Source of the DNA: CAWGJC01 sp965276665
GTDB lineage: Bacteria; Pseudomonadota; Alphaproteobacteria; Acetobacterales; Acetobacteraceae
Length of the DNA stretch: 64,000 bases
Direction: 5' to 3'
NCBI GenBank assembly: GCA_965276665.1
Contig: OZ255620.1
Location: 2,356,001-2,420,000, forward strand
Shown piece by piece: positions 8,855-17,582 of this stretch. Numbering within the stretch: position 1 is the first letter of the stretch; every line of letters begins with the position of its first letter. Both the position numbers and the translations under genes were made by a program. The notes under the pieces were generated by a model that made no database searches, had not been told where the DNA came from, and saw nothing but the letters and a program-made list of their open reading frames with translations.

Positions 8855-10878
8855 ATTTCGCGACCGAGGGCCTCGCCCTCGTAGATCACCGCCTCGGTTC
8901 CCCGCGGCGCCAGCCCGTCGCCGATCCGCCTGGTGTCCGGATGCGCCGCGCGCAGCGCCTCGAAGGCGTCCAGAACGGGCGCACGCGCCTGCGCCAGCAC
9001 CACGGCGCTGATGCCCTCCAGCACGTCCGCGGCGCCGCTCCAGGATGCGGCGAGCCGGACCCGCGTGCCCTCGATCGCCTCGACGCCCGTCTGAGGCGCC
9101 ACCACCACGCCGAGCGCGGCGAAGCGCTTCATGACGGTGGGCAATTCGTAGGCGCGGCTCAGCGCTTCGCCGAAATAGAGGTGCGGGGTGACGATCCGCA
9201 CCGCCGCCCCACCTTGGGCCAGGAGCTCGGCGAGGCCGGCGGTCAGCACGTCCTGTCCCTCGTCGAGGATGAGCACGCTGCGGCCCAGCGCGCCGGCATG
9301 GGCGAGCACGCGGTCCACCGCCGTCCCGATATCGATGACGGTCGGTCCGTCCGCGCCGGGGATGCCGGCCCGATCGGGCCGCATCGGAGAATAGCCGGAC
9401 CGGCTGAAATCCGCCCCGGTCGCGCAGACCACGATGTCCGGCTGCAATCGCCGCACCAGCTCCGGCGTTCCCGCGACATCAAGCATCGTCTCCACCCCGA
9501 GCCGGCCGAGCGGTTCCGCCAGGCTGTCGATCGCGTCCTGCCACCGGCCACGGCCCGGCAGCGCCGCGAGCCGGCGCAGATGCCCGCCGAGCGCCGGCGC
9601 CGCTTCCGCCAGCGTCACGCGATGCCCGCGCTCCGCCGCCAGCGCCGCCACCTTCATCCCGCAGGGGCCGCCGCCCACCACCAGGATCGCCCGCGGCGCG
9701 GCCGGACGGACCGTGCGCCACGCCGCCTCGCGCCCGGTCACCGGGTTCATCAGGCAGGCGACATGATTGTTCTCGCCGAGCCGCCGGACGCACACATTCG
9801 CGCCGACGCAGGGCACGACCTGCTCCCCCCGCCCGGCCCGCGTCTTGCGCACTACATGCGGGTCGGCGATGTGCGCGCGCGTCATCGCCACCATGTCGGC
9901 CGCGCCCTCGGCCACCAGCCGCGCGGCATGCGCGAGCGTTCGCACGCGCCCGACCACCATGACCACGCCGCGATTCCCGGCGACCGCCCGCAGGCGCCGC
10001 GCCGCCGGCGCGAGGAACCCGTCCGGCAGGTCGGACAGCATCGGCGTCACCGAGACCTGCTTCGCGTAGTAGCCGCCGGCCGACAGGTCGTAGAAGTCGA
10101 ACAGCCCGCTGGCGGCGAAGCGCTCGACCTGCCGCGCCGTCTCCTCCACGTCGATCCCGGCGCCGCCGGCGAGGTATTCGCTCACCGAAAGCCGCAGCCC
10201 GACCGCCAGCCGGTCTCCAACCTCGCGTCGGACGGCCTCGCCGATCTCCAGCACGATCCGGCAGCGATTGGCGAGCGAGCCGCCATAGCCATCCCTGCGC
10301 CGGTTCCAGGCGGGGCTCAGGAACGCGCCGAGGAGCTGGCTGTGCGCCGCGTGGATCTCGATCCCATCCAGCCCGCCATCGCGAACGTTGCGCGCCGACC
10401 GCGCGAAGCCCGCCACCACGTCGTCGATATCGGCCTGCTCCATGGCCGCCGGCAGCTCGTGGAACTGGGTCGAGGCGATGGTCGAGGGGGCCAGCAGCGG
10501 CCGCCACGCATCGATGTACATCGTGCCGGACCCCTGCGCGCCGCCGCAGAAGAGCTGCGCCACCATGCGCGCGCCATGCCGGTGCACCGCCGCCGCGAGC
10601 TTCGCGTAGCGCGGCACCACGCGCTCGTCGAACGCCACGCATCCGGCGTGATAGTTGCGCCCCGAGGGATGCGCCGCCTGCTGCTCCGTCACCAGCAGGC
10701 CGACGCTGCCCCGGGCGCGCTCCTCGTAATAGGCGATGTGGCGGTCGCTGATCAGGCCGCCCTCGCCGTAGAGCAGGGCGTGGCCGGTGGTCAGCACGCG
10801 GTTCGCCACCCGCATCCGGCCGATGGCGAGGGGCTTCCAGAGGGCGCCGAGATCCGGCTGCGCGGGTGAGTTCGGCAT
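8851..10878 (-). CDS. Old-yellow-enzyme/dienoyl-CoA-reductase-like flavoprotein with atypical cluster ligands
   Basis: A 675-residue FMN/FAD enzyme with the same two-part architecture as the one at 2289: a TIM barrel (LWKPLAIGRMRVANRVL; GLDGIEIHAAHSQLLGAFLSP) and a C-terminal dinucleotide module (ILVVGGGPCGMKVAALAAER near 405). The linker reads CVGANVCVRRLGENNHVAC, so where relatives have four cysteines for a [4Fe-4S] cluster, one position is Ala. N-methylproline/trimethylamine-demethylase-like and reductase roles are both possible. I prefer ATG 10878 over GTG 10899 because family homology begins soon after it. The stop TAG comes from the repeat at 8747-8854. LysR lies upstream in the same direction. 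Confidence 0.82.
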   Translation of the reverse strand: MPNSPAQPDLGALWKPLAIGRMRVANRVLTTGHALLYGEGGLISDRHIAYYEERARGSVGLLVTEQQAAHPSGRNYHAGCVAFDERVVPRYAKLAAAVHRHGARMVAQLFCGGAQGSGTMYIDAWRPLLAPSTIASTQFHELPAAMEQADIDDVVAGFARSARNVRDGGLDGIEIHAAHSQLLGAFLSPAWNRRRDGYGGSLANRCRIVLEIGEAVRREVGDRLAVGLRLSVSEYLAGGAGIDVEETARQVERFAASGLFDFYDLSAGGYYAKQVSVTPMLSDLPDGFLAPAARRLRAVAGNRGVVMVVGRVRTLAHAARLVAEGAADMVAMTRAHIADPHVVRKTRAGRGEQVVPCVGANVCVRRLGENNHVACLMNPVTGREAAWRTVRPAAPRAILVVGGGPCGMKVAALAAERGHRVTLAEAAPALGGHLRRLAALPGRGRWQDAIDSLAEPLGRLGVETMLDVAGTPELVRRLQPDIVVCATGADFSRSGYSPMRPDRAGIPGADGPTVIDIGTAVDRVLAHAGALGRSVLILDEGQDVLTAGLAELLAQGGAAVRIVTPHLYFGEALSRAYELPTVMKRFAALGVVVAPQTGVEAIEGTRVRLAASWSGAADVLEGISAVVLAQARAPVLDAFEALRAAHPDTRRIGDGLAPRGTEAVIYEGEALGREI

Positions 10879-10958
10879 GGGCGCTTGAACTATGCGCACC
10901 CGGACGGCAGGCGAACCAATGCAAAGGCGCCACCCGATGCATTAGGGCGGCTAATGCG

Positions 10959-11882
10959 TCAGCGAGCCTCGTCGCGCCCGCTCCGGACGAGAAAATCCCG
11001 CAGCGCCGCGACCTTCGGCTCCTGCTCGGCCGACTTGCGGCAGACGAGATAATACGCGTGCTCCGAGGGCAGGGTGGCGGCGAACGGGCGCACCAGCCGC
11101 CCCGCCGCGATCTGGTCGCCGGCAAGCACCATGTTGCTGATGGCGACGCCCTGCCCGTGCAGCGCCGCCTCGAGCGTCAGGGAGGCATTGTCGAATTCCG
11201 GCCCGTAGACGAATTGCAGCCGCCCGACCCCGGCCAGCGCCAGCCAGTTCGGCCAGTAGTTGCGCCGCCGATGCCGCAGCAACACATGGCGTCGCAGGTC
11301 GGCCGGCCGCGCCAGCCGACGCGGCCCCTCGACCAGCGCCGGAACGCAGACCGGAAAGAGGTCGGCCGGCATGAACTTGCAGGCCGCGAGGCCGGGCCAG
11401 TCGCCGGGCCACCCCCACAGGATCGCCGCGTCCACCTCATCCGGCAATGTGCGCGCGAACCCCGAATTCGTGAGCAGATGAACGTCGAGCTTCGGATGCG
11501 CCTGCGTGAACCGGCCGAGCCGCGGCACCAGCCAGCGGCTGGCGAAGGAGGACACCACGCTCACCGTGAGCTGCGTCTTTCCCGGCGTGCGGCCGAGCTC
11601 GCTGCAGGCGAGCTGCAGCCCGTCCAGCAGCTCGGCGATGCGCGGCGCGAGCTCCACCCCCCGCGGCGTCAGCTCCACCCGCCGCGTGAGGCGGCGGAAC
11701 AGCGGGCATTGCAGGAAATCCTCGAGCGCGCGGATGCGCTGGCTGACCGCCGATTGCGTGACGCAGAGCTCGTCCGCCGCCTGCGTGAAGCTCCCGTGCC
11801 GCACCGCCGCGTCGAACGCCGCGAGGCTCTGCAACGGCGGCAGGTGCCGGCGGGATGCGCGCTTGACGACGGCTCGGTCCAT
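10959..11882 (-). CDS. LysR-family transcriptional regulator (GcvA-like)
   Basis: A 307-residue LysR protein. The N-terminal winged helix-turn-helix (PPLQSLAAFDAAVRHGSFTQ, then AADELCVTQSAVSQRIRALE) is followed by a periplasmic-binding-like effector domain (TVSVVSSFASRWLVPRLGRF). The phrase LQSLAAFDAA and the RW(L)VPRL motif are typical of the GcvA subgroup. The ATG at 11882 is used because the GTG at 11897 adds only five unconserved residues. It lies directly upstream of, and codirectional with, the flavoprotein gene at 10878, which is its most likely target. A LysR in the same direction as its operon is less usual than a divergent one. Confidence 0.9.
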   Translation of the reverse strand: MDRAVVKRASRRHLPPLQSLAAFDAAVRHGSFTQAADELCVTQSAVSQRIRALEDFLQCPLFRRLTRRVELTPRGVELAPRIAELLDGLQLACSELGRTPGKTQLTVSVVSSFASRWLVPRLGRFTQAHPKLDVHLLTNSGFARTLPDEVDAAILWGWPGDWPGLAACKFMPADLFPVCVPALVEGPRRLARPADLRRHVLLRHRRRNYWPNWLALAGVGRLQFVYGPEFDNASLTLEAALHGQGVAISNMVLAGDQIAAGRLVRPFAATLPSEHAYYLVCRKSAEQEPKVAALRDFLVRSGRDEAR

Positions 11883-12052
11883 CGCCCATGCAACCACGCC
11901 CGGGCGGCGTGAGGGAAGCCGCTTCTATCCCGCGAAGGCGCATCTGCGAAGGACCGCCGCCTGCGCGCATGATCGCCTCGCGCTTTGCCGGATCGGGTTC
12001 CGCGCACGTCATGGCCGACGCGGGGCGCGCGTCTCCGTGCCCGCGCGGGAAG

Positions 12053-12172
12053 TCCCGCCGCCCGCGCCAGGATGGCGGCGATCCGCCCGCCGCGGATCGC
12101 CATGTCGCATTCGCGCGTCCCGCTCGGCAGTACGGCCCTGCCGCCACGAATGACGAGGTCGAACGGCGTCAT
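12053..12172 (-). pseudogene. N-terminal stump of a dihydroorotase/hydantoinase-type amidohydrolase
   Basis: Reading left from ATG 12172, the product starts MTPFDLVIRGGRAVLPSG and continues with CDMAIRGGRIAAILA. That is the typical first beta-sandwich strand pair of cyclic amidohydrolases (dihydroorotase, allantoinase, dihydropyrimidinase). Homology stops after about 40 residues; none of the metal-binding HxH barrel is present. The start lies 2 bp beyond the isochorismatase stop, so this was the third gene of that operon and was removed by a deletion that brought the LysR gene close. The remaining 170 bp to the LysR gene hold nothing recognisable. Confidence 0.6.
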
Positions 12173-12174
12173 GC

Positions 12175-12882
12175 TCACGATGCCTGCCGCTCCTGCCCGG
12201 TCGCCGCGTTGCGCGTGCCGAGCGTCTCGATCAGCTCGTCCGTCGACGTCACGTCGGCATATTTCTCGGACATGTCGAACAGATTGACGGCGTGCGACGT
12301 CTGGCTGCGGTCATAGACCGCGTCGTGCGGCACGGCCACGCGGAAATTGTAGGCGAAGGCATCCACTACGGAGCCACGTACGCAGCCGCTCGTCGTGCAG
12401 CCGGTGACCACGAGCGTGTCGGCCTGCAGGTTGATGAGGTAGCTCGCGAGCGGCGTGCCGAAGAAAGCGCTCGGGTGCTTCTTCGGCAGCAGGATATCGC
12501 CCTCGCGCGGCGCGATCTCGCGCACGAACTCATAACCCTTCCGCGCGACCGTCATGATGGCCGGCACCTTGTCTGAGAGGCGGCCGGCATCGAAGCCTTC
12601 CTTCGGGGCGACATGCGGGTAGAGCACGGGCCAGCCGCGCGCGCGGAACAGGGCGAGGAGACGCTCGATCCGGCTGACGGCCCGCCAGGCGACCTCGCCG
12701 CAGGAGGTCGGGAATTCCTTGAGCGACTCCCAGAACGGGCGCGGCTCGGTGCCGGTCGTCCGATATTGCACGTCGATGATCAGCAGAGCAGGCCGGGCGC
12801 CGAGGCCGGACGGGCGGCCGAAGCCCGCTGCCCGATACGCCTTCTGCTCATCCTCGGAGATGATGTTGTCCCACGGCTTCAT
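12175..12882 (-). CDS. Isochorismatase-family amidohydrolase (N-carbamoylsarcosine/maleamate amidase-like)
   Basis: A 235-residue cysteine hydrolase. Catalytic Asp37 is in ALLIIDVQ, the Lys in LPKKHPSAFFGT, and the nucleophilic Cys in VVTGCTTSGCVRGS. The tail with HAVNLFDMSEKYADV is typical of the N-carbamoylsarcosine amidase/maleamate amidohydrolase subgroup, which releases ammonia from an amide or carbamoyl group. ATG 12882 gives the usual family length. It follows the PaaK-like ligase by 10 bp and is followed by an amidohydrolase stump, so the original operon probably opened and deamidated a cyclic or N-containing compound. The exact substrate is unknown. Confidence 0.85.
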   Translation of the reverse strand: MKPWDNIISEDEQKAYRAAGFGRPSGLGARPALLIIDVQYRTTGTEPRPFWESLKEFPTSCGEVAWRAVSRIERLLALFRARGWPVLYPHVAPKEGFDAGRLSDKVPAIMTVARKGYEFVREIAPREGDILLPKKHPSAFFGTPLASYLINLQADTLVVTGCTTSGCVRGSVVDAFAYNFRVAVPHDAVYDRSQTSHAVNLFDMSEKYADVTSTDELIETLGTRNAATGQERQAS

Positions 12883-12892
12883 TGCCGTCTCC

Positions 12893-14284
12893 CTATGCGT
12901 CGCGCCGCGGCCGCGCATCAACGATGCGTCGCGGCTTGCTCGCGGTCAGCGGATCGAAGATCTCGTCGCGTTCGACGATCTCGATCCGCGGCCGCAGATT
13001 GGTGAGGCGCATGACGTCCGCGGCGATCTGCTCGGTGATGGATGCGCCGCCGTTCCTTGCCGGTGCCAGGCGGATGACGAGCTCGTCCATCGAGAACGCA
13101 TCGCTTTCGTCCTGGGGCCGCACGACGATCTGGTATTCGTCGATGTCCTGCTTGCGGTCGAACTCCGACTTGAGATTGCCGAGATTGACGAGCGCGCCCC
13201 TGATCTTGATGATGTCGCCGGTCCGCACCGGCGACGACGACATCCGCACCGACGTGCGCCCGCAATGCGGGCAGGGTGCGTGGTCGAGCGACGCGACGTC
13301 GCCCATGAGGTAGCGCAGGAACACCGTTCCTCGACGGTTCAGATGCGTGACGGCGAGATGTCCCGTCTCGCCGTCGGCGAGACGCCGGCCGCTCCCGGGC
13401 TCGACGACCTCGTGAAAGAGCTGGTCCGGCAGAACGCTGTGAAAACCGCTGCCGTCGCAGCACTCGATCATCGTGCCGCCCTGCTCGGTCGAGCCGTAAC
13501 GGTTGACGACGACGGTGTCGGCGCAGCCAAGATCCGCCATCCTGCGTCGGAAATCGGCGCGCATCGGCGGGGAAGCGGCCTCGCCCGTCGTCATCACCAT
13601 GCGCACGCTCGAGAAATCGGCACCGAGATCCTTCGCGCGGATCAGCACACGTCGAGCGAAGCCGGCGACACCCCAGAGCACGGTGACGCGATGCCGCGTG
13701 ATCGCCGCAACCGCTTCGTCGAGCGAACGGTTGAGCGGGAACGGCATGTCCGCGCGCCCCGTATGGGCGAATGCAATGGATGCGCCGATGGCCGCCACCT
13801 CGTCCGCCGCCCGCGCGAACGCGCCGAGCGGAAAACTGGTGAGCGGGAAAAGGTTCATCAACCGGTCCGTCTCGCGCAGCCCGATGATGTCCTGCCGGTC
13901 CTTGAAGATATACATGTAGGCGAAATAGTCATGCGCGGTGACATAGACGGGCGCCGGCCGTCCGGACGTCGTGCCGGTCGTGTAGACGACCTTCCAGAGC
14001 GTGCCTTCATGTCCGGGCAGCTTTGCCGGATCGAGGCGGAACGCATCCGGGTCGGCGAGAAAATCCGCTTTCGTCGCCGGCGGCAGACGGACGAGGTCCG
14101 CACATCCCTGGATGTGGCGCGGCTCGATCCGCTCGCGGCGCATCACGCGCGCGTAGAACGGATGCGCGTCATGGCAGATCTCGACCATGCGCCGCAGCAG
14201 CGCATCCTGGTACGCGCGCACCGTCTCGGGCGGCTGGCGGAGCGCGTCGGGAAGGAAGGCAGGCAGAGGCTGCTGGTCGCTCAT
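12893..14284 (-). CDS. PaaK-like AMP-forming acyl/aryl-CoA ligase
   Basis: A 463-residue adenylate-forming enzyme of the phenylacetate-CoA ligase type. The phosphate-binding motif YTTGTTSGRPAP is near residue 107, NRYGSTEQGG is the A5 motif, and GDIIKIRGALVNLGNLKSEF is the hinge to the C-terminal domain. PHCGRTSVRM is the cysteine-containing segment common in this family. It converts a carboxylate, CoA and ATP to the acyl-CoA and AMP; the acid is unknown. ATG 14284 follows a TTG at 14287. A 300-bp gap separates it from the ABC-transporter genes upstream, so it may have its own promoter. Confidence 0.82.
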   Translation of the reverse strand: MSDQQPLPAFLPDALRQPPETVRAYQDALLRRMVEICHDAHPFYARVMRRERIEPRHIQGCADLVRLPPATKADFLADPDAFRLDPAKLPGHEGTLWKVVYTTGTTSGRPAPVYVTAHDYFAYMYIFKDRQDIIGLRETDRLMNLFPLTSFPLGAFARAADEVAAIGASIAFAHTGRADMPFPLNRSLDEAVAAITRHRVTVLWGVAGFARRVLIRAKDLGADFSSVRMVMTTGEAASPPMRADFRRRMADLGCADTVVVNRYGSTEQGGTMIECCDGSGFHSVLPDQLFHEVVEPGSGRRLADGETGHLAVTHLNRRGTVFLRYLMGDVASLDHAPCPHCGRTSVRMSSSPVRTGDIIKIRGALVNLGNLKSEFDRKQDIDEYQIVVRPQDESDAFSMDELVIRLAPARNGGASITEQIAADVMRLTNLRPRIEIVERDEIFDPLTASKPRRIVDARPRRDA

Positions 14285-14287
14285 CAA

Positions 14288-14584
14288 GAATTCCGTTCAC
14301 GAGACAGGTATGGATTGCGGGCGCAATCCGGTTGACAGTGAGGATGGCGCCGCTCGACGATCATGGCATGCGCGATCATATCGAATTCGTCCAGTCCAAC
14401 GTTTGCCATGGCGCGACGGCGAAGAGTTCGGTCTCCCCGGCACCCATCACGCAAATCCCGCGAATAGGTCTGGCCACGCCGCCATATCATCGCCGCCTCG
14501 GGTGCTTGCCGAAAATCGATGAATCACGTCACATGACCGCGCTGGAACCCCTGATCTCGCGATTCCAGCGATGATGAAAATGCT
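14288..14584. other. Intergenic region, possible ligase promoter
   Basis: There is no plausible gene in these 297 bp. The right end contains an imperfect hairpin (CTGGAA...TTCCAG around 14541-14567) and a repeat-type terminus. The rest may hold the promoter of the PaaK-like gene, but no convincing -35/-10 pair is visible. Confidence 0.4.
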
Positions 14585-14588
14585 CTAG
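14575..14588. repeat. Single terminus of a CTAG-ended repeat
   Basis: TGAAAATGCTCTAG matches the right terminus of the family-B repeat at 35423-35554. No left partner is visible. Its CTAG supplies the TAG stop codon of the solute-binding-protein gene that ends at 14585. Confidence 0.45.
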
Positions 14589-15547
14589 CCGGGGCAGCGT
14601 GTCACGTAGATGAACTTCTTCACCTCGGGCGTATCGACGTTCTGCGGCGTTGCGACGACGAACGGCCTGTATTGCTCGCGCGGGACCTGCTTGCCGCCGA
14701 GCGCGTCCACCATGGTCTGCAGCCCAAGCTCGCCAATCTCGTAGGGCGCCTGAACAATGTCGAACATGACGAGGCCCCGTCGGATATCCTCGACGATCGG
14801 GTCCGACGTATCGAAGCCGACGACCTTGATCTTGCCGAGACGCTGCGCGTCGCGGATGCCGGTGACGGCGCCCTCGGTATTGTTGGTGGTGATCGCGAAC
14901 ACGCCGGCGAGCTTCGGGTGCGCCGCCGCCGCGGAGCTCACAGCCTGCGCCGCGCGCGAGACTTGGTTATCGCTGTACTGCACGCCGATATAGGTGAGGC
15001 CGGGATACTTCTTGAGCCCGTCGATGAAGCCTTCGAGCCGCTGGTGCGGCACGAAGGCGGCTGGGGTGTTCATCAAGGCCATCACCTCGCCGCCGCCCGG
15101 GCTGATCGCCTTAGCGAGCAGGTCGGCCGCCATCTGACCGCCCTTGTAGTCGTCGGACTGGACGTTGGAGACCGGAAGCGACATGGCCTTGGGATCGCCG
15201 TCGATCATCAGCACCTTGATGCCTGCCTGCTTCGCCTGCATCAGGCTAGGCACGACGGCGATCGGATCGTCTTCCGAGACCATGATTCCGTTCGGGTGGG
15301 CGGCGATCACCGCATCGAGAATCTGCGTCTGCAGCTGCGCCTGGTAACTTTGCGGGCCCTGCACATCGAAGGAGACGCCGAGCCGCTTCGCCTCAGCGGC
15401 GGCGCCGCAGCCGACTGAGATGTAGAACGGGTTGCCGGTCACGCCCTCGATGTAGGTGATGTGATAGGGCTGCTTCGGCACCTGGGCTGCGGCAGGCATG
15501 GCGATCGCGGCGCCGAGCAGCGCGAAAAGGGCGTTGTGAGGCTTCAT
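14585..15547 (-). CDS. Sugar-type ABC transporter substrate-binding protein (RbsB/FrcB-like)
   Basis: A 320-residue periplasmic protein. Residues 1-22 (MKPHNALFALLGAAIAMPAA) form a signal peptide cleaved near AAA-Q. The mature part has the two-lobed fold of the pentose/hexose binder family (Peripla_BP_4): GNPFYISVGCGAAAEAKRLG, QILDAVIAAHPNGIMVS and KVVGFDTSDPIVEDIR. It delivers a sugar or related polar ligand to the permease at 15576 and ATPase at 16607. The neighbouring ligase and amidase suggest the cargo might not be a simple sugar. The stop codon TAG lies in a repeat terminus. Confidence 0.88.
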   Translation of the reverse strand: MKPHNALFALLGAAIAMPAAAQVPKQPYHITYIEGVTGNPFYISVGCGAAAEAKRLGVSFDVQGPQSYQAQLQTQILDAVIAAHPNGIMVSEDDPIAVVPSLMQAKQAGIKVLMIDGDPKAMSLPVSNVQSDDYKGGQMAADLLAKAISPGGGEVMALMNTPAAFVPHQRLEGFIDGLKKYPGLTYIGVQYSDNQVSRAAQAVSSAAAAHPKLAGVFAITTNNTEGAVTGIRDAQRLGKIKVVGFDTSDPIVEDIRRGLVMFDIVQAPYEIGELGLQTMVDALGGKQVPREQYRPFVVATPQNVDTPEVKKFIYVTRCPG

Positions 15548-15575
15548 CGGTGGGTTCCTCCTTTGCTGCGGTTCT

Positions 15576-16610
15576 TCAGCCGCGCTCGCGCGCGGAGCGC
15601 TTGAGCTGATCGAGGTAGACGGCCCCGACGAGCACGAAGCCGATCACCACCTGCTGCCAGAAGGGCTGCACGCCCAGGATGATGAACCCGTCGGCGAGCA
15701 CGGCCGGGATGAACACGCCGACCACGGTGCCAAGAATGCTGCCGCGTCCGCCGAACAGGCTGGTGCCGCCGAGCACGACGGCGGCGATCGCCTCCAGCGG
15801 CTCGCCGCTATGACCCTCGATCGTCGTCGTCGAAAATCGCGCGAGCGAGAGCATGCCTGCCAGCCCGGCGAGCAGCCCGCTCAGCGCATAGAGGGTCGTG
15901 AGATGCCGGCGCACGCCGATGCCAAGCCGGCGTGCCGCGTCCGGGTTGGAGCCGACGAGGTAGGTGTGCCGCCCGAAGCGGGTCATCGCAAGCCAGACCG
16001 CGCCGAGCACGGTAACGAGCGCGGACACAAGGACGAGCCACGGGACTCCGGCGACATTTGTCGTGCCAAAGGCGACGAGACCGTCTGGAACGCCGCCAAG
16101 GTCATTGCCGCCGGTGATGAGCTCGGCAATGCCGAGCGCGGCGCCCATGCTGCCGAGCGTCGTGATCAGCGCCGGGACGCGGAGCAGCGTGATGCAGATG
16201 CCGTTCACGGTGCCCCAGGCGATCCCACCGGCGAGCGCGGCGAGGCAGCCGGCGAGGATGGAGCCGAGTCCGGGCCCGAGCCACGCCATCACCTCCGCCG
16301 CGATCACGCCAGAGAACACCAGCACCGAGCCGACCGAGAGGTCGAAGCCGCCAGCGATCATCACGTAGGTCATGCCGACCGAGACGACGAGCAGCGACGA
16401 GGCGTCGAGAAACACGTTGCGGAGATTGAGCGCGGTCGGGAAGGTCGCCGGCCGGAGCAGGGAGAAGGCGACCACCAGCCCGAGCAGTATCCCGCCCATC
16501 CAGGCGGGCGAGCTGCTCAACGCCCGGCGCCAGCGCCCGTGCGGCGCGTACCCCGCGGGGCGGAAGGGCGGCGGCGGCTCCGAACGGTCCGCGAGGAGCG
16601 GCCGGCTCAC
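15576..16610 (-). CDS. Sugar-type ABC transporter permease (RbsC/FrcC-like)
   Basis: A 344-residue inner-membrane protein with about nine to ten hydrophobic segments after a 40-residue polar N-terminus. Family motifs include VMIAGGFDLSVGSVLVFSGV, GTVNGICITLLRVPALITTL and AIAAVVLGGTSLFGGRGSIL, all characteristic of the branched-chain/ribose permease superfamily. The GTG start at 16610 overlaps the ATPase stop (GTGA), so the two are translationally coupled. It forms the transmembrane channel of the importer encoded at 14585-17401. Confidence 0.9.
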   Translation of the reverse strand: MSRPLLADRSEPPPPFRPAGYAPHGRWRRALSSSPAWMGGILLGLVVAFSLLRPATFPTALNLRNVFLDASSLLVVSVGMTYVMIAGGFDLSVGSVLVFSGVIAAEVMAWLGPGLGSILAGCLAALAGGIAWGTVNGICITLLRVPALITTLGSMGAALGIAELITGGNDLGGVPDGLVAFGTTNVAGVPWLVLVSALVTVLGAVWLAMTRFGRHTYLVGSNPDAARRLGIGVRRHLTTLYALSGLLAGLAGMLSLARFSTTTIEGHSGEPLEAIAAVVLGGTSLFGGRGSILGTVVGVFIPAVLADGFIILGVQPFWQQVVIGFVLVGAVYLDQLKRSARERG

Positions 16611-17401
16611 GTCGCCGCCCCGGCGACGCCATCGAGCGCGCCGGTCATCGCGCCGACGAGGTCCTGCACCGCGAGACCGTGGTTGCGGAAGCTCGCGATC
16701 CGCCGGCCGAGGCGCAGCACCTCGATCCGGTCCGCGACGTCGAGCACGTCGCGCATGTTGTGGCTGATCAGCACGACCGCGATCCCGGTGTCGCGAATGC
16801 GTCGGATCAGGTCAAGCGTGCGCTCGGTCTGCAGGACGCCGAGCGCGGCAGTCGGCTCGTCCATCAGAACGACGCGGGTCGCCCACATGACGGCGCGGCA
16901 GATCGCGACGCTTTGACGCTGGCCGCCCGAGAGATTCGCGATCGCCGCGTCCGGGTCGCGCACGGCGGCGCCGATGCGATCGAAGGCGGCGATGCTCTCG
17001 CGCCGCATGGCGGCCTCGTCGAGAAAGCCGAGACGGCCGAGAAGGCCGCGGCGCAATCGCTCGCGGCCCATGAACATGTTGGCGGCCGGCGGCAGATCGG
17101 GCGCGACCGAGAGATCCTGGTAGACGGTCTCGATCCCGAGCGCGCGTGCGCCGGCGGGCGAGGCGAGACGCATTGCGCTGCCGCCGACGTGAAGCGTGCC
17201 CTCGGTCGGCGTCGTCACGCCGGAGATGATCTTCACCAGCGTGCTCTTGCCGGCGCCGTTGTCGCCGATCAGGGCCGTGACCTCGCCGGCGCGGGCGGCG
17301 AAATCCGCGCCACGCAACGCCTCGACATGGCCATACCGCTTGACGATCCCGTGCGCCGAAAGGACGGGCGCGGCCTCGGCATCCTGCGCTTGCTCGAACA
17401 T
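16607..17401 (-). CDS. Sugar-type ABC transporter ATP-binding protein, single domain (FrcA-like)
   Basis: A 264-residue ABC ATPase: Walker A GDNGAGKST (46-54), Q-loop TVYQDLS, signature LSGGQRQSVAICRA, Walker B VVLMDEPTAALG, and switch His in VVLISHNM. Most importers of this class use a double-domain ATPase (RbsA type); the single-domain form matches the FrcA arrangement of rhizobial fructose transporters. It would act as a homodimer with the permease at 15576. It is the first gene of the leftward transporter operon, and its promoter should lie in 17402-17582, shared with the divergent cupin/LacI unit. Confidence 0.9.
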   Translation of the reverse strand: MFEQAQDAEAAPVLSAHGIVKRYGHVEALRGADFAARAGEVTALIGDNGAGKSTLVKIISGVTTPTEGTLHVGGSAMRLASPAGARALGIETVYQDLSVAPDLPPAANMFMGRERLRRGLLGRLGFLDEAAMRRESIAAFDRIGAAVRDPDAAIANLSGGQRQSVAICRAVMWATRVVLMDEPTAALGVLQTERTLDLIRRIRDTGIAVVLISHNMRDVLDVADRIEVLRLGRRIASFRNHGLAVQDLVGAMTGALDGVAGAAT

Positions 17402-17582
17402 CCCATCCTTGCCGCGAATGTCTATGCATTCCTATGCGGAAGAATATCCCCCGGGCCGCGACGCTTTGCAAGGCGATTGCGCTAAGATACCGTGGTGCGA
17501 CGCGCAAGAGACCGCCTTCTTGCATTCGGATGCGTACATTCGTTAGATTCCGGCATTCAGGGCACGGCGAGGAATGGACGCC
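17402..17582. promoter_or_regulatory. Divergent promoter region with possible LacI-type operator
   Basis: These 181 bp separate the leftward ABC operon from the rightward cupin remnant and LacI gene. GCAA-N5-TTGC (17468-17480) is an inverted repeat with a central CG, like many LacI-family operators. It is a candidate site for the LacI protein at 18285. No clear -35/-10 was identified. Confidence 0.3.
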
